Shown: in pieces, positions 40,416 through 50,400 of the stretch
Position numbering within the stretch: position 1 is the first letter of the stretch
Layout of the letters: each line of letters opens with the position of its first letter
Origin: Tubulanus polymorphus
Lineage: Eukaryota; Nemertea; Palaeonemertea; Tubulaniformes; Tubulanidae
Direction of reading: 5' to 3'
Assembly: GCF_964204645.1 (NCBI RefSeq)
Contig: NC_134031.1
Span: 13,490,501 to 13,554,500 of the forward strand
Length of the DNA: 64,000 bases
The notes under the pieces: model-generated
Told to the model about the DNA's origin: nothing
Databases searched by the model: none
What the model saw: the letters and a program-made list of their open reading frames with translations, nothing else
Translations under genes and position numbers: made by a program

Positions 40416-41556
40416 TTATTGTATTCCATCTTTAGTGTTTTGTTGTTTTTTTCCAGAACCATGTAATGAATTATCCTCTGTTGTTCTAAAATCTAACCAT
40501 AATGCATATTTATTACCGGTATAATAATCAATTTGATTAATGTTACAATTTTCAGATGATTTTACTTTTTCATTCATAAAATGTTTTCTAATTTCTGGCC
40601 ATTGATCTATCATTCTCATTCCTTGACAAAATATTTTATTTGCTATTCCTTCGATAGTTATTTCTACTTTTGTTATTTCAGGATTATAATAATTATCAAC
40701 ATTTATTGCACCATTAGTATATGTTGCAATGGTAAAAAAATATTAATATACCTTTAATAGATCTTCTTGGGAAGTTAATATTCTCATTAATTATTTCATC
40801 ATTTGCATTAATAGTTACGGTTTTAAATTTATCAATATAATCATATAATAATGAAAATCCTTGATTGTATTTAGTTTGAATTATACTTGAAATATTTTCA
40901 TCAGTTACTGTATCATATTCTAAACATATATTCGATAATTTATAACTCATATCTTTATTAACGCTAGATAATACAATTTCATTTACTGGAGCAAATGTTA
41001 TCTCAAATATAATATCTTCTTGAATTGCGTATTTATATAAAGGTGCATTATTATTTATCAATTCAAAGTCTAATGGAATTTTATATTTGCTTCCATATAT
41101 ACTTTTTATCAATTTATCTACAGCATTAGTTAATATTGCGCTATTAGCTTCTGATCTTAATTTATTTTGGTTTTCTGATTGGATGCCTTGAAATATCATA
41201 TTATTTCTATTTTCTTTAGTTAACCATAAATCTTTATAATGCATAAATAAATTATAATCATCTAATGAGAAAACTGTTTCTGGACCAATCTTTATTGTTA
41301 ACTTTTTAATCAAATATCTTCCAACATTATCAACAACATAATTATTATTATTACCGATTACTTATATATCGGCTGATAAATAAATACTATTTGGAACATA
41401 AAAAGTATTTTGTGTTAATCTAGGAATTCTAACATATAAAGTTTCATCGGGATTAATATTAGAAGGGTTATGAGTAATTATATGATGTGATCTTTCTGCT
41501 TTAATAGCATTAGATATTCTATGATTCTTCGAAGGATTGATATAACTCCCACTCAT
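40416..41556 (-). pseudogene. MCP: Major capsid protein (double-jelly-roll type), broken
   Basis: The reading frame begins at the ATG 41556 (MSGSYINPSK) behind a perfect copy of the start motif. After 64 codons an in-frame TAA (41364-41362) interrupts it; the same frame then stays open to 40714. A frame change at the A-run 40734-40740 (plus strand) shifts the rest, which runs to 40416. Conserved marks include LYVRIPRLTQNTFYVPNS, DDYNLFMHYKDLW, KYKIPLDFELI, KYALWLDFRTTED and LHGSG. They fit the double-jelly-roll capsid proteins of Polintons and related viruses in my reading. The far C-terminus looks shortened: after KDGIQ the conserved-looking tail resumes in another frame, as if a segment were deleted. 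With at least two lesions it cannot give a normal capsid protein. Confidence 0.75.
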
Positions 41557-41573
41557 TTATTTAACAAAAAATT
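41557..41573 (-). promoter_or_regulatory. Start-site motif before the capsid gene
   Basis: Minus strand TTTTTTGTTAAATAA directly before the ATG of the capsid gene. Confidence 0.55.
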
Positions 41574-41594
41574 AATTATTTATTTTTAATCATG

Positions 41595-41654
41595 GTTACT
41601 TGATATTTTTTGATATCATGTTTACTTGATATCTTTTGATATCATATTCACTAA
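41595..41654. repeat. Short direct repeat after p110
   Basis: TTACTTGATAT then TTTTTGATATCAT occurs twice in tandem (about 27-bp unit) at the 3' end of the p110 gene and contains the palindrome GATATC. Possibly a 3'-end signal or a local slip duplication. Confidence 0.45.
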
Positions 41655-41954
41655 TCCAAAAATAATAGCACATACAACTGTAATTAAAAATAAAATAATA
41701 TGTTCAGCAGCAAAGTTAATAATGTTTCCTGCAGATTTCAATATAAAACCAACAATTGATGCAATAACTCCAGGTAAAGCTGCAGCAGATTTTTTAGATA
41801 GTTCCCATAAATATTTTGCTAATTTCTTTAAACCATCTTTAACTTTATCTTGTATAGAATTATTACCTGGGGGTTTATCCGGTTTATTGGGAGTGGGAGT
41901 AGGAGTAGATTTCAAAGCATTTGATATAGCTAAACCAATTGTTGTAAATAACAT
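41622..41954 (-). CDS. Small hydrophobic virion-type protein p110
   Basis: 110 residues. A short hydrophobic start (MLFTTIGLAISNAL), a proline/threonine-rich hinge (TPTPTPNKPDKPPG), an amphipathic helix (KVKDGLKKLAKYLWEL), a Gly/Ala-rich hydrophobic stretch (PGVIASIVGFILKSAG) and a C-terminal transmembrane helix (IILFLITVVCAIIFGLV). Similar small hydrophobic proteins lie next to the capsid gene in related elements; a membrane-lytic or internal virion role is plausible but inferred. The usual start motif is lacking. Repeats of CTTGATAT and TTTTGATATCAT follow the stop. Confidence 0.65.
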   Translation of the reverse strand: MLFTTIGLAISNALKSTPTPTPNKPDKPPGNNSIQDKVKDGLKKLAKYLWELSKKSAAALPGVIASIVGFILKSAGNIINFAAEHIILFLITVVCAIIFGLVNMISKDIK

Positions 41955-41997
41955 AGTTACGGCTGTTAGAATTGAAAGAATTGTTATTCCTTCTAAC

Positions 41998-42478
41998 TTA
42001 AATAATAATCTTATTCTGTCTTAATGATATTTCAGAATTTGGTTTTATCAACAAATCTTTAAAAATAACTTTTAATTTTTTAATATGATTAAGATCACAT
42101 GATTTTAATAATATATCTCTTTCTTCTTTTTGTAATTTTATGTTATATTCTAAATCATCTATTTCTTTTACTAAAGCTAACTTTCTGCTTTCATAATCAG
42201 CTTCATAAATTACATTTAAGATCTCTATTTAATTCTAATTGTTTTAATTCTTCATCTGCATTAGTTAATTCTTTTTCTAACATGGTTATTTTAGAAAATC
42301 TCATCTTAATATTAGCAATTTCATCAGCTGATACTTGTATACCTTTAATTTCTCTACGTGCTTGTTCAGGAAATGCTTCTAATTCTTCATCAGTTAAATT
42401 AAGAAATCCTTTTTCTAGTAAATATTGCTGTCGATTTATTCCAGTTTCAGAACCAGATGTATCTGATATACTATTCAT
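41998..42478 (-). pseudogene. Coiled-coil protein, frameshifted
   Basis: From the ATG 42478 the frame encodes a charged helical protein (MLEKELTNADEELKQLELN, heptad-like) that stops at 42203. A neighbouring frame continues with similar composition (DYESRKLALVKEIDDLEYN) to a stop at 41998, so one frame change near 42205-42235 most likely split a ~160-residue coiled-coil protein. Starts 6 bp after the preceding acidic protein gene. Function unknown; perhaps a scaffold or minor virion component. Confidence 0.55.
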
Positions 42479-42484
42479 CAGTTC

Positions 42485-43354
42485 TTATGAATCTCTTAAT
42501 CTATCAATTTGTTTTTCTAATTGTAATTGACTTGAATAATTATCAATTTGTTGAGTGTCTCTTCTCGATGTTTCGAGTGTTGAAAATCTTAATCTATCTA
42601 ATCGATGTGCAAAATCTTCATACTCTTCCATTTCTGGATCAACATAAGTAGGATTTGAATTTGGATTTTTAAATGGTGAATATTTGTTTATATCAATTTT
42701 AGGAATTGGTTCTTCTTCATTTATTCTATCGACTGCATTCCATATAATTCTGAGAAATTCTCTACCACCTTTTGAACCTTCAATTGTAGTTCTTGCTCGC
42801 ATTCCAGGTTCATAAATATTTTCTTGATCCACTTTAGATAATTGAATTGATACAGTATTCCTATTTAATTCAAGATTATAATACCATGAATCATCTTTAA
42901 ATTCTAAATTATTCGTGAAATGTGGGTCATCTTTAAAAATTTGTTCTACAACATCTTCTGAACCAATTTCATCTATTACAACTTTTGGTAATAATTCGTT
43001 AACAATTGTATCTGTTACTCTAGATTTCATTTTATATAATTCCAAATGTTCATCAGGATATTTTTTTTGTTGTTCTACTAATAGTTTCATAAATCCTTCT
43101 CTTTCTCTTCTAGTTGAAATTCTACCACTTTCAGGAGCTTTAAAATATTTATATAATTTTTCACGTAATTCGGAATCATCATCATCATCATCATAATCAT
43201 CATCATAATCATCTTCACCTAAATTAGTATTATATTCTGGCTCATTATCATCATTAAAACTTGTTTCACTAAAATCAGGTGGTTGTTCATCACTTATTCC
43301 AGGTTCATCTAAAGGATCCATTGGAATATCTTCTCCACCTTCTGCCAATCACAT
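42485..43354 (-). pseudogene. Acidic protein p287, start region damaged
   Basis: About 287 residues. Extremely acidic N-terminal third (runs of Asp, DDYDDDYDDDDDD), then a mixed middle (RREREGFMKLLVEQQKKYPDE) and a C-terminal Arg/Gln-rich helical tail. The only upstream ATG (43354) is followed at once by TGA (43351-43349); the open frame proper then starts with TTG at 43348. So translation from the ATG fails, although the rest is open. Upstream DNA has AATTTTTGTATT, partly like the start motif. Acidic tails of this kind occur in histone-mimic or scaffold proteins, but I do not recognise the family. Confidence 0.6.
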
Positions 43355-43364
43355 AATACAAAAA

Positions 43365-43935
43365 TTAAAATTTAAAATATAATATTCCTCCGATTACAAT
43401 TCCTATACAAGTTATAGCTAATTTAGTATTTTCATGGGATTTATTATCATCATTTAGTTTAATTATATCATGTTGAATAATATCAGTTTTTATATCTTCT
43501 GATGTATTGTAATCTTTTATTTTAGAATCATTATTTAATTTAATATTCTTAGTTTTAGTTTCAGTTGATTGAATGTGTTTTTTATTTTTTTCACCTTCCA
43601 TTAATTTTGGAGCAGTAATAATCTTTTTATTTATATCATTTACTCCAAATGAATTATTTATTGTTGCAGTTTTAATTAGATTATTATAACCAATTATGTT
43701 TCCCATCTTTAATACTAAATCATTAGAAATAATTAATAGATTAGGGCCTATACAATAATTAAGCCTTACATGAGATTTATCTAAATAATTTTGATATCTT
43801 ATAATGTTTTTGAATCGATCTATTTTTATCATTATGAATTGAATCTTCAAATAATACTTTGAATTGTTTTTGTGTATCGAATGATGTATTCAAATTTCCA
43901 ATTATTGGTGATCTTGTTTCAACTTGCGCACCTAA
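43365..43935 (-). pseudogene. Protein p161 with C-terminal membrane anchor, 5' end shifted
   Basis: The open frame 43850-43365 begins with TTG; its first ATG is 43832. It encodes a basic middle and ends in one hydrophobic helix (LAITCIGIVIGGILYFKF), a tail anchor. Upstream, a different frame from about 43932 is open and protein-like (GAQVETRSPIIGNLNTSF) but has no ATG, so a frame change near 43830-43850 probably broke a longer gene. Function unknown. Confidence 0.5.
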
Positions 43936-43943
43936 AATACATA

Positions 43944-44750
43944 TCAAATAAGTTCAATAGATTGATTTATTCTTTGTATTCCTGATTTAGTAAAACCTTC
44001 ACTATTTTCTAAAATAAAATAAACCCAACCATTATTGTTTTCTTGTTTTAAATTATCATAAAATTTCGGTAATTTATTGAAATTTAATGTTTCTAAATCC
44101 TTTGTTTCTATTTTACCATAACCTAATTTATTATTATAGATATTATAAAAACTATTAGATGGTATGGGGAGTGCACAATATTCTGCAATCTTTTTAGGGC
44201 AAGGAAGTGATCTTATTGTTCCAATTTTTGTTCTAAAGTCAGAATTATTTATATCTATATTAAATTCATTGCAAATTTTATAAAACTTAGATAAATTGAT
44301 ATTATTATCTAATTCTTTAAAATATCTAGATCCTGGTAAAGCGCACTCTAATTCATTTAATATTATTCTGATTTGAAAGTATGTATGAAATCTAAATAAA
44401 CTTTGAATTAATTTATATTTAGAATTATTCAAATGATCATTCCAACTAATTCCACATCCTGTTGTTGCACAATAAACAGCAAAATTTAATTGGTTCTGCC
44501 AATACTTCATATTAGATTTTAATAACCATTGTTTTTCATCTTTCAATTTTTTAAAATTAATTAAATATACATGAAATATATTTTCCATCTTTGCATTAAA
44601 AATATTAGTTTCAGTAACATAAATTTCTAAATTAGTTAATGAATCTAAAACTTCATTTCTATATGTAATATCTTTATTAAAATCTATTGCTGGAATATTA
44701 TATTTAATTGATTTATTATATTGGAAAGCTTTTGGAAAACTATCTACCAT
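43944..44750 (-). CDS. Conserved Polinton structural-region protein p268
   Basis: 268 residues, open throughout. A conserved-looking core (YWQNQLNFAVYCATTGCGIS, then SLFRFHTYFQIRIIL and NELECALPGSRYF) is rich in aromatic residues and Cys, followed by a polar C-terminus. It is the largest intact gene between capsid and penton-like genes, so a minor capsid or vertex-associated role is possible (inference from position only). I recognise the pattern as recurring in related animal elements but not a named function. ATG preceded by TTTTTTAATTATATAA. Confidence 0.7.
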   Translation of the reverse strand: MVDSFPKAFQYNKSIKYNIPAIDFNKDITYRNEVLDSLTNLEIYVTETNIFNAKMENIFHVYLINFKKLKDEKQWLLKSNMKYWQNQLNFAVYCATTGCGISWNDHLNNSKYKLIQSLFRFHTYFQIRIILNELECALPGSRYFKELDNNINLSKFYKICNEFNIDINNSDFRTKIGTIRSLPCPKKIAEYCALPIPSNSFYNIYNNKLGYGKIETKDLETLNFNKLPKFYDNLKQENNNGWVYFILENSEGFTKSGIQRINQSIELI

Positions 44751-44766
44751 TTATATAATTAAAAAA

Positions 44767-45201
44767 TTAATAATTTATTAATTCTTTTAATAATTTATCT
44801 TGTTCTTCAACTGTTATATGACCATTTAAACTTATTATATAATCTAGTGTATTCTTTAATTTATTAATTTCTTTAATATTAGTTTTAATTTTTTCTTTAT
44901 TACTTTTTATATTCAATTTTGAACTTATACCGGTTAAAACACTTGAACTTAATCCTAACACACCAATTGATATAGCTAAAGGTGTTAATGGGCTGAATAT
45001 TGCTAGAAATGTTATTACAGAACTAATTGTAACCGAACCACTTATAATAAAATAATATATAATTTTACTTTTTAGATATTTTTTCTTTTTAACTTTTAAG
45101 TCACTTTCAAATTCTAATATTTGTTTTTCTAAATATATTTTTAATTTAGTTTTATTTATATCATGAGGAATAATATCAATATTATCAACTTTATCTTCCA
45201 T
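44767..45201 (-). CDS. Membrane protein p144
   Basis: 144 residues: a charged helical N-terminus (KIYLEKQILEFESDLKVKKK), two adjacent transmembrane segments (IIYYFIISGSVTISSVITFLAIF and LTPLAISIGVLGLSSSVLTG, each shorter than 25 residues) and a coiled-coil C-terminus (KEKIKTNIKEINKLKN). Unknown function; one of four small membrane proteins in a row. The start motif TTTTTTGTTAAATAAATG directly precedes it. Confidence 0.72.
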   Translation of the reverse strand: MEDKVDNIDIIPHDINKTKLKIYLEKQILEFESDLKVKKKKYLKSKIIYYFIISGSVTISSVITFLAIFSPLTPLAISIGVLGLSSSVLTGISSKLNIKSNKEKIKTNIKEINKLKNTLDYIISLNGHITVEEQDKLLKELINY

Positions 45202-45220
45202 TTATTTAACAAAAAAAAAA
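45202..45220 (-). promoter_or_regulatory. Start-site motif before p144
   Basis: Minus strand T-run then TGTTAAATAA adjoining the ATG; identical core to that before p140 and the capsid gene. Confidence 0.55.
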
Positions 45221-45223
45221 TTA

Positions 45224-45646
45224 CTAATAAGTAAATCTATAAGCAACAAATATAACAATAACAGATCCACCTAAAATCCAAATTATTTCATATTTCTGTT
45301 GTTCTTTACTCGGGGTATAATAATCTGATAATTTAGGTTTGTATAGATGTAATTTTTCTTTATTGGTTACCGCGTTATATAAACTCATTGCATCATCAAC
45401 TGATTGAAAATCTCTATGTGAAATCTTCTGATCATATAATTCTTTATTGATGTAATCCATATAGTTTTGTCTCTTTTCTCTATATTCTTCTGCAGCTTTA
45501 TTGTATTTCTCTAACGCTAAGTTATGTCTTCTTTGTTCTCCTAATGAACTATTTTTATCAATATGTTTAAATAAATAACCACCACCAGTAAATGCCAAAG
45601 CGTTAACAATTGCCGATCCTATAATAGTTATAATTGCAGAAGCCAT
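45224..45646 (-). CDS. Membrane protein p140
   Basis: 140 residues: N-terminal hydrophobic segment (IITIIGSAIVNALAFTGGGYL), a long charged helical middle (RRHNLALEKYNKAAEEYREK) and a C-terminal transmembrane helix (IIWILGGSVIVIFVAY). Both ends could sit in a membrane with the helix between. A pattern I have seen in related elements, without known function. Start motif TTTTTTGTTAAATAAATG is perfect. Confidence 0.75.
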   Translation of the reverse strand: MASAIITIIGSAIVNALAFTGGGYLFKHIDKNSSLGEQRRHNLALEKYNKAAEEYREKRQNYMDYINKELYDQKISHRDFQSVDDAMSLYNAVTNKEKLHLYKPKLSDYYTPSKEQQKYEIIWILGGSVIVIFVAYRFTY

Positions 45647-45664
45647 TTATTTAACAAAAAAATT
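45647..45664 (-). promoter_or_regulatory. Start-site motif before p140
   Basis: Minus strand TTTTTTGTTAAATAA directly abuts the ATG. Repeats exactly before p144 and the capsid gene. Likely a promoter or leader element common to structural genes. Confidence 0.55.
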
Positions 45665-45670
45665 ATGTAT

Positions 45671-45892
45671 TTATATGGGAGGAATATATTTTTGTTTTTC
45701 CAAATAATCAATAGTTAAATTAGATAAAGTAACTGCTAATGTTAATTTTAAAATATCATTTATATCAAATCTATCAACATTAACACTTCCCATTTTAAAT
45801 ACTTTTTTTAATACCATTGAATAACCAACAGTTCCAACTGATAGTAATGCGCCATTATATAATCCAGTTATTATCCACTTATTATCACTCAT
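45671..45892 (-). CDS. Small membrane protein p73
   Basis: 73 residues with two hydrophobic segments (TGLYNGALLSVGTVGYSMVL and ILKLTLAVTLSNLTIDYL) and a short polar tail. Its ATG lies immediately after the stop of p118, and the start motif (TTTTTTTGATAAATAAATG) contains that stop codon. Function unknown. Confidence 0.72.
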   Translation of the reverse strand: MSDNKWIITGLYNGALLSVGTVGYSMVLKKVFKMGSVNVDRFDINDILKLTLAVTLSNLTIDYLEKQKYIPPI

Positions 45893-45910
45893 TTATTTAT
45901 CAAAAAAATT
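45893..45910 (-). promoter_or_regulatory. Start-site motif before p73, overlapping the p118 stop
   Basis: TTTTTTTGATAAATAA adjoining the ATG; one-base variant of the capsid-gene motif. The p118 stop codon is the last TAA of the motif. Confidence 0.5.
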
Positions 45911-46249
45911 ACTATCATCAAAATATTTAGTTATCTTATTTGTGATTAATTCAACATTTATTTCATTACTAGTTTCATTTGTATATATTTCAATTATTAT
46001 TTTTTTAATATCTTCGATGATAAAATCTTCATCTAATTCATAAAATCTTAAAGATTCTCTAATTAAATTAGTAATCTTTTCTACATTTAAAGTTTCTTTA
46101 TCTATTGTTGTTTCATATCCAAATGTTGTTTCATTAGAAAATGCAATATTTTTAATATGTGTAATTACATCATTAATGTTAAATTCCATTTCTTTCTCAT
46201 GTTTAAAATCAAACCCAAAACATATACTCGGTCCAACAGTTATATTCAT
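45893..46249 (-). CDS. Small acidic protein p118
   Basis: 118 residues, no membrane segment, mostly charged helices (NVEKITNLIRESLRFYELDE and IEDIKKIIIEIYTNE). Function unknown. Start motif TTTTTTGATATATAAATG. Sits between the penton-like gene and the membrane-protein cluster. Confidence 0.7.
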   Translation of the reverse strand: MNITVGPSICFGFDFKHEKEMEFNINDVITHIKNIAFSNETTFGYETTIDKETLNVEKITNLIRESLRFYELDEDFIIEDIKKIIIEIYTNETSNEINVELITNKITKYFDDSNFFDK

Positions 46250-46266
46250 TTATATATCAAAAAAAT
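46250..46266 (-). promoter_or_regulatory. Start-site motif before p118
   Basis: TTTTTTTGATATATAA adjoining the ATG; a slightly diverged copy filling the whole 16-bp spacer after the penton-like gene. Confidence 0.45.
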
Positions 46267-47021
46267 TACTCTCTACATCTTATAACTAATTCATATATCA
46301 CAGGAAAGTTATTTAAATCAATTAAGTATCCATTATGATTTCTTATTTCTAATTTAAAATTATTAAATTTAGGAATGCAAGGTTTAAAATCACATTCTGT
46401 TAAATTATAATTTATTTGAGTTCCAAATTGTTTAACATTTTTTAGCGGTAAAATATTTAGTATACTAGAACTACAAATTGTTTCTTTAGTTGCTTCGAAA
46501 GTTTTCGTAGGCTCGATTAAATTGCAATAAATATAAAAGTGCGTAAAAGGTATTATATTTGAGCTGCCTTCTGCGTTTCCAGTAACTGTAAGTGGTTTAA
46601 TTCCTAACATTTTAGCCAGTGGTTTGTTTACCATAAATTTATGTTGTTCATTAGATATCTTTATTCTTATTTTATTAGTACTATCAATTTTATTAAATTT
46701 AATTTCAAATACAGAAGTGCCCCCGATTTTCAACCGAGCTCTTCTATTAATTTCCTGCGCTAATGATTCTAAATTATATAATCCTGGTTTTAAAAATATA
46801 TGAAACCATTTATCTTTATTTCTCATATAAATCATAAACCCTCTATGTTCAAAAGTTTTATCCGATACATTGTAAAAAGAATTACATAAACTTATATTAA
46901 CTAATTTTAAATCTACACAATTCTTGAATTCTCTATCTAATTGTACTAGTAAATCATGAGATTTATAATTTGTAAGCCTTCTAGAATCAACAAATATTCT
47001 GTATTCTTTTAATTCCGCCAT
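46266..47021 (-). CDS. Probable minor capsid (penton-like) protein
   Basis: 251 residues, no break. The opening EYRIFVDSRRLTNYKSHDLL followed by strands around VDLKLVNISLCNSFYNV, and a beta-rich remainder (KWFHIFLKPGLYNLESLAQEIN), fit a single jelly-roll vertex protein as found beside the capsid gene in Polintons and related viruses. The assignment rests on this pattern and gene position; a profile search is needed to settle it. The ATG follows GTAAAATAA, the common start motif, 17 bp after the preceding stop. Confidence 0.55.
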   Translation of the reverse strand: MAELKEYRIFVDSRRLTNYKSHDLLVQLDREFKNCVDLKLVNISLCNSFYNVSDKTFEHRGFMIYMRNKDKWFHIFLKPGLYNLESLAQEINRRARLKIGGTSVFEIKFNKIDSTNKIRIKISNEQHKFMVNKPLAKMLGIKPLTVTGNAEGSSNIIPFTHFYIYCNLIEPTKTFEATKETICSSSILNILPLKNVKQFGTQINYNLTECDFKPCIPKFNNFKLEIRNHNGYLIDLNNFPVIYELVIRCRE

Positions 47022-47038
47022 TTATTTTACATATTTTC

Positions 47039-47392
47039 TTATTCGAAATCTATTTCATGGTGCCCCTTTTCATTCTTACCTTTGTATACGAAATAGAAAT
47101 CTCCAGAACATAATTCTTCTAAATCTTCACTTGATAATCTATGAAATCTATCCGGTAAATATGTTCTGAATTTATGTGTATTTCCTTTTAATCCTTCATA
47201 TTCTAAGTGTATAACTAATTTATCTCCATAGTTATTAGTAACTGTAACAATATTTGTAATTAGATATTTCTTATGGATTGTTAATTCTGTTAACTTTTTG
47301 AATTTATATTCTACAGATTTTACATTTGTTATATCTTTTATTCTATCTAGAAATAATTTGTTGTTCTCACTGTGTGCTAGTTTACTCTCCAT
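47039..47392 (-). CDS. Conserved small protein p117, possible OB-fold/ssDNA-binding
   Basis: 117 residues, beta-rich: YLITNIVTVTNNYGDKLVI, then FRTYLPDRFHRLSSEDLEEL and FYFVYKGKNEKGHHEIDFE. The same order of motifs is kept in the homologue of the second Polinton fragment (62750-63068). It lies directly downstream of the polymerase gene, which suggests a replication accessory such as a single-strand DNA-binding protein (inference; fold not proven). ATG at 47392 within TTATTAAAATGG. Confidence 0.7.
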   Translation of the reverse strand: MESKLAHSENNKLFLDRIKDITNVKSVEYKFKKLTELTIHKKYLITNIVTVTNNYGDKLVIHLEYEGLKGNTHKFRTYLPDRFHRLSSEDLEELCSGDFYFVYKGKNEKGHHEIDFE

Positions 47393-47421
47393 TTTAATAA
47401 CATATTTTTATTAGAATTTGA

Positions 47422-50400
47422 TTAACACGTTAGAATTCTTTTCATTATCTCGTTCTCTTTTGTTTCTTCTCTTTTAAATTTTAAGTATTCATCTAAATTA
47501 CAACCATAAGCAACTGTATGAATTCCATCATCTAATATATATCGTTTATCATCAAATGGGTTTAGACTTATCTTTTCAATTTCTTCAATAAACATTTCAT
47601 GATCTTCAGATCTTAAACATCTCATCTTATGTTTTCTAACTTCTTCATTGAATATACAATTGATGTAATCTTTGAAATGAATATTCTTTTCTACTACACT
47701 TTTGGTTATTCCTTTTAACTTTTTAGCTTCATGTTCTTTAGTTTTATATGAATACATTTTAGATCGAATACCTATGAATTCAATCATTTCTTCACCACCT
47801 AATTCATCTTTGAATTTACCGGGAACTTTTTTATTATCATTGCTAAACAAGTCATGATCTTTAGGATAATTACTAAAATCAAAATGATGTTTTAATGTTT
47901 TTAAATCATCAGTTATGTTATCAGTTTTTATCTTTAATATGTAACTGTCGGTATCAAAATATAGAATTTCTATATGCTTTTCTCCAAAAAGTGGTTGTAA
48001 TACATTATAATAGAATTCATACATTAGTAATTTTGATAATTCTAAAACTGATGCGCCAACATAGATTGGTTTATTAAATTTCATAGAAGTTCTTCTCATC
48101 TTAACTGCAGCTAAATTTTCATCAAATATTCTGTTACCAATGAACTTAGGATATGTTTGTAAATGTCTAATTCTTTTACCATTACTAACTAACTCAATAT
48201 CATTTCTATTTCTAATATTTTCACAAGTCTTACCATAGAATGCATTATTCATTAACTTGAAGAAATCTTTCTCGAAATCAGTTTTAGCTTTAGTTCTCTG
48301 TTTGGTGTTAAAATCTATATATTTTTCTAACCACTTAGATTGATTGAATGAAATATATCTACTATCTATGTACTTTTTTTAGAATCATTCCTTGATTTAG
48401 ATAAAACTTTAACATTCTATAATGTACTACATAATTATATTTATCTTCTTGAGTTACCATTAACTTTTCTGTATGAATATGATTTTCGGGTTTAATTCTT
48501 TTTTGATAATTTGATAATTCTTCATGAGTTACAGTTTTATGTTCGGGGCAGTAAGCTAGATTTCTAGATTTAAATTTAATATGTTCAGGATATTCTAAAT
48601 CTACAACAAAGAAGTAACCAGTATCTGAATCATCTGCAATATCTAGGATTCTTTTCTTCCAATCAAATTTATCATTATTTTCATTCTGTAAAACTTCAGT
48701 TAATTCAAATACTCCATAAGGTTGTGGTTCCATCATTGCCCAACCATACAAATTATTTGCATCTATATATAATAACTTATATCCAGGGTTATCATTTACA
48801 TTGAAATATCTATCACCTAATACACCTGAAACACCTCCTCTTATAGATTTTTCAAATAATAATAATTGATCTATATTTGTTAACAAATCCATTTTTATAT
48901 CTGTAAATTTTAATCCACAATCCCATGTTAATCCTGGTGATGAATAACAATGACAAGGATCAATATTGAAATATTTTAGGTTTACATCTCTAAACCTTTC
49001 GAATATATCCGATAATAATAATACATCTGATTTTAAATATAAATCTACTAATTGTCCATGATTTTCTATTTTGAAATGATTCCAAATATTCAATGTTCTA
49101 TTATAGACTTCATCTTTAACATATTAATTTTTTAATTCATCATAGAATTGTTCTTTCAATAATTCAGTTATTTTAAAATCATTATGTGATTTATAAAATG
49201 AATATGGAATTGCTCCTTTATATCTCATTAATTGAAAATCATCAATATTTGGGTAATGTTGCTTTAATATTTTTAATTCATCATCAACTAATGATTTTGA
49301 TAAGTTATCTAATGAACTATTTAAAAATCTATATGAATCTATAAATCTTAGGCAACCAAATTGGAATGATATATAATTCTCAGATGTTTTAGCTAACATT
49401 CTAAATTTATAAGTTGGTATTTTATCTTTTGAACTATTTGAATTTAATATTTCTATTTCATTATTGATTTCTTCTATTTTATAGCATAACTGTTTGATGA
49501 ATGAATGTGCATCATATCCTGATAGATTATGAAATATAACTGGCACAAAGTTAATTTTCTTAGCTTGTAAGTTACAATTCTCATGTGCAGCGCCTCTAAA
49601 CTTTCCATTCAAATGATCATGGTCTCTTACTTTTTTATCTTTATAATTAAATATCTTTTCACAATAATAACATTTACCTGAAAACACAAATTCTTCTTTA
49701 TCTTCTTCTGTCATTATAATTTCTATATTTGTATTCAATAATTTACTAAATCTTATTTCATATTCAATTAATAAGTCACAAAAAGGATTGATAACATTTT
49801 CATTTCTATAATTATAATATTCACTTTTGATTAGTTCTGGATAATCAGATTTAATATATAACCCGAAAGCAGCAGCTGATTGATGAATCTTTTTAATAGT
49901 ATTTGTTTTTGGTGGTTCATCTGAAAAATCATTTTCATTAGAATTTAATTTCTTTCTTTTATAATATATTTCTTTTCTATCTTGATCAGTTAGTTCTTTA
50001 TTTAATGATTCAAAATCTCCATATATTACAAATGGTACTTTATTTTTGTAATCACATTTTTTGAATTCTAATATTTTATCCTTTTCATTTGGTAAAACTA
50101 ATTTACAATAATCATGATTTTCACATAATTGTTTATGATTTAATAATGTATTTTCATTACTGAATCTATGTAAACATTTTCTACATAGATATATTTTATT
50201 ATGGTGATCACTTTCTGTTCTAAAGAATAAATCGATTTGTTTAATCCACATATAATGATTCTCATAATATAGTATATCTATAACATCATTTGAATCATAA
50301 TCTTTTGATAGATATAAAGGTTCTAATGTATAATGTTTTATGTTGTTACCTTTTGTATTTGGTAATTTGATTAAATCAAATACATTTATTCTTAAATTAT

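Noticed and set aside
41626-43196. Plus-strand open frames opposite the capsid-region genes
   Set aside because: Antisense shadows of the leftward genes; composition and lack of start motif argue against coding.
44767-45892. Holin/toxin-type reading for the small membrane proteins
   Set aside because: Only hydrophobicity supports it; position in a structural gene block favours virion or membrane roles.
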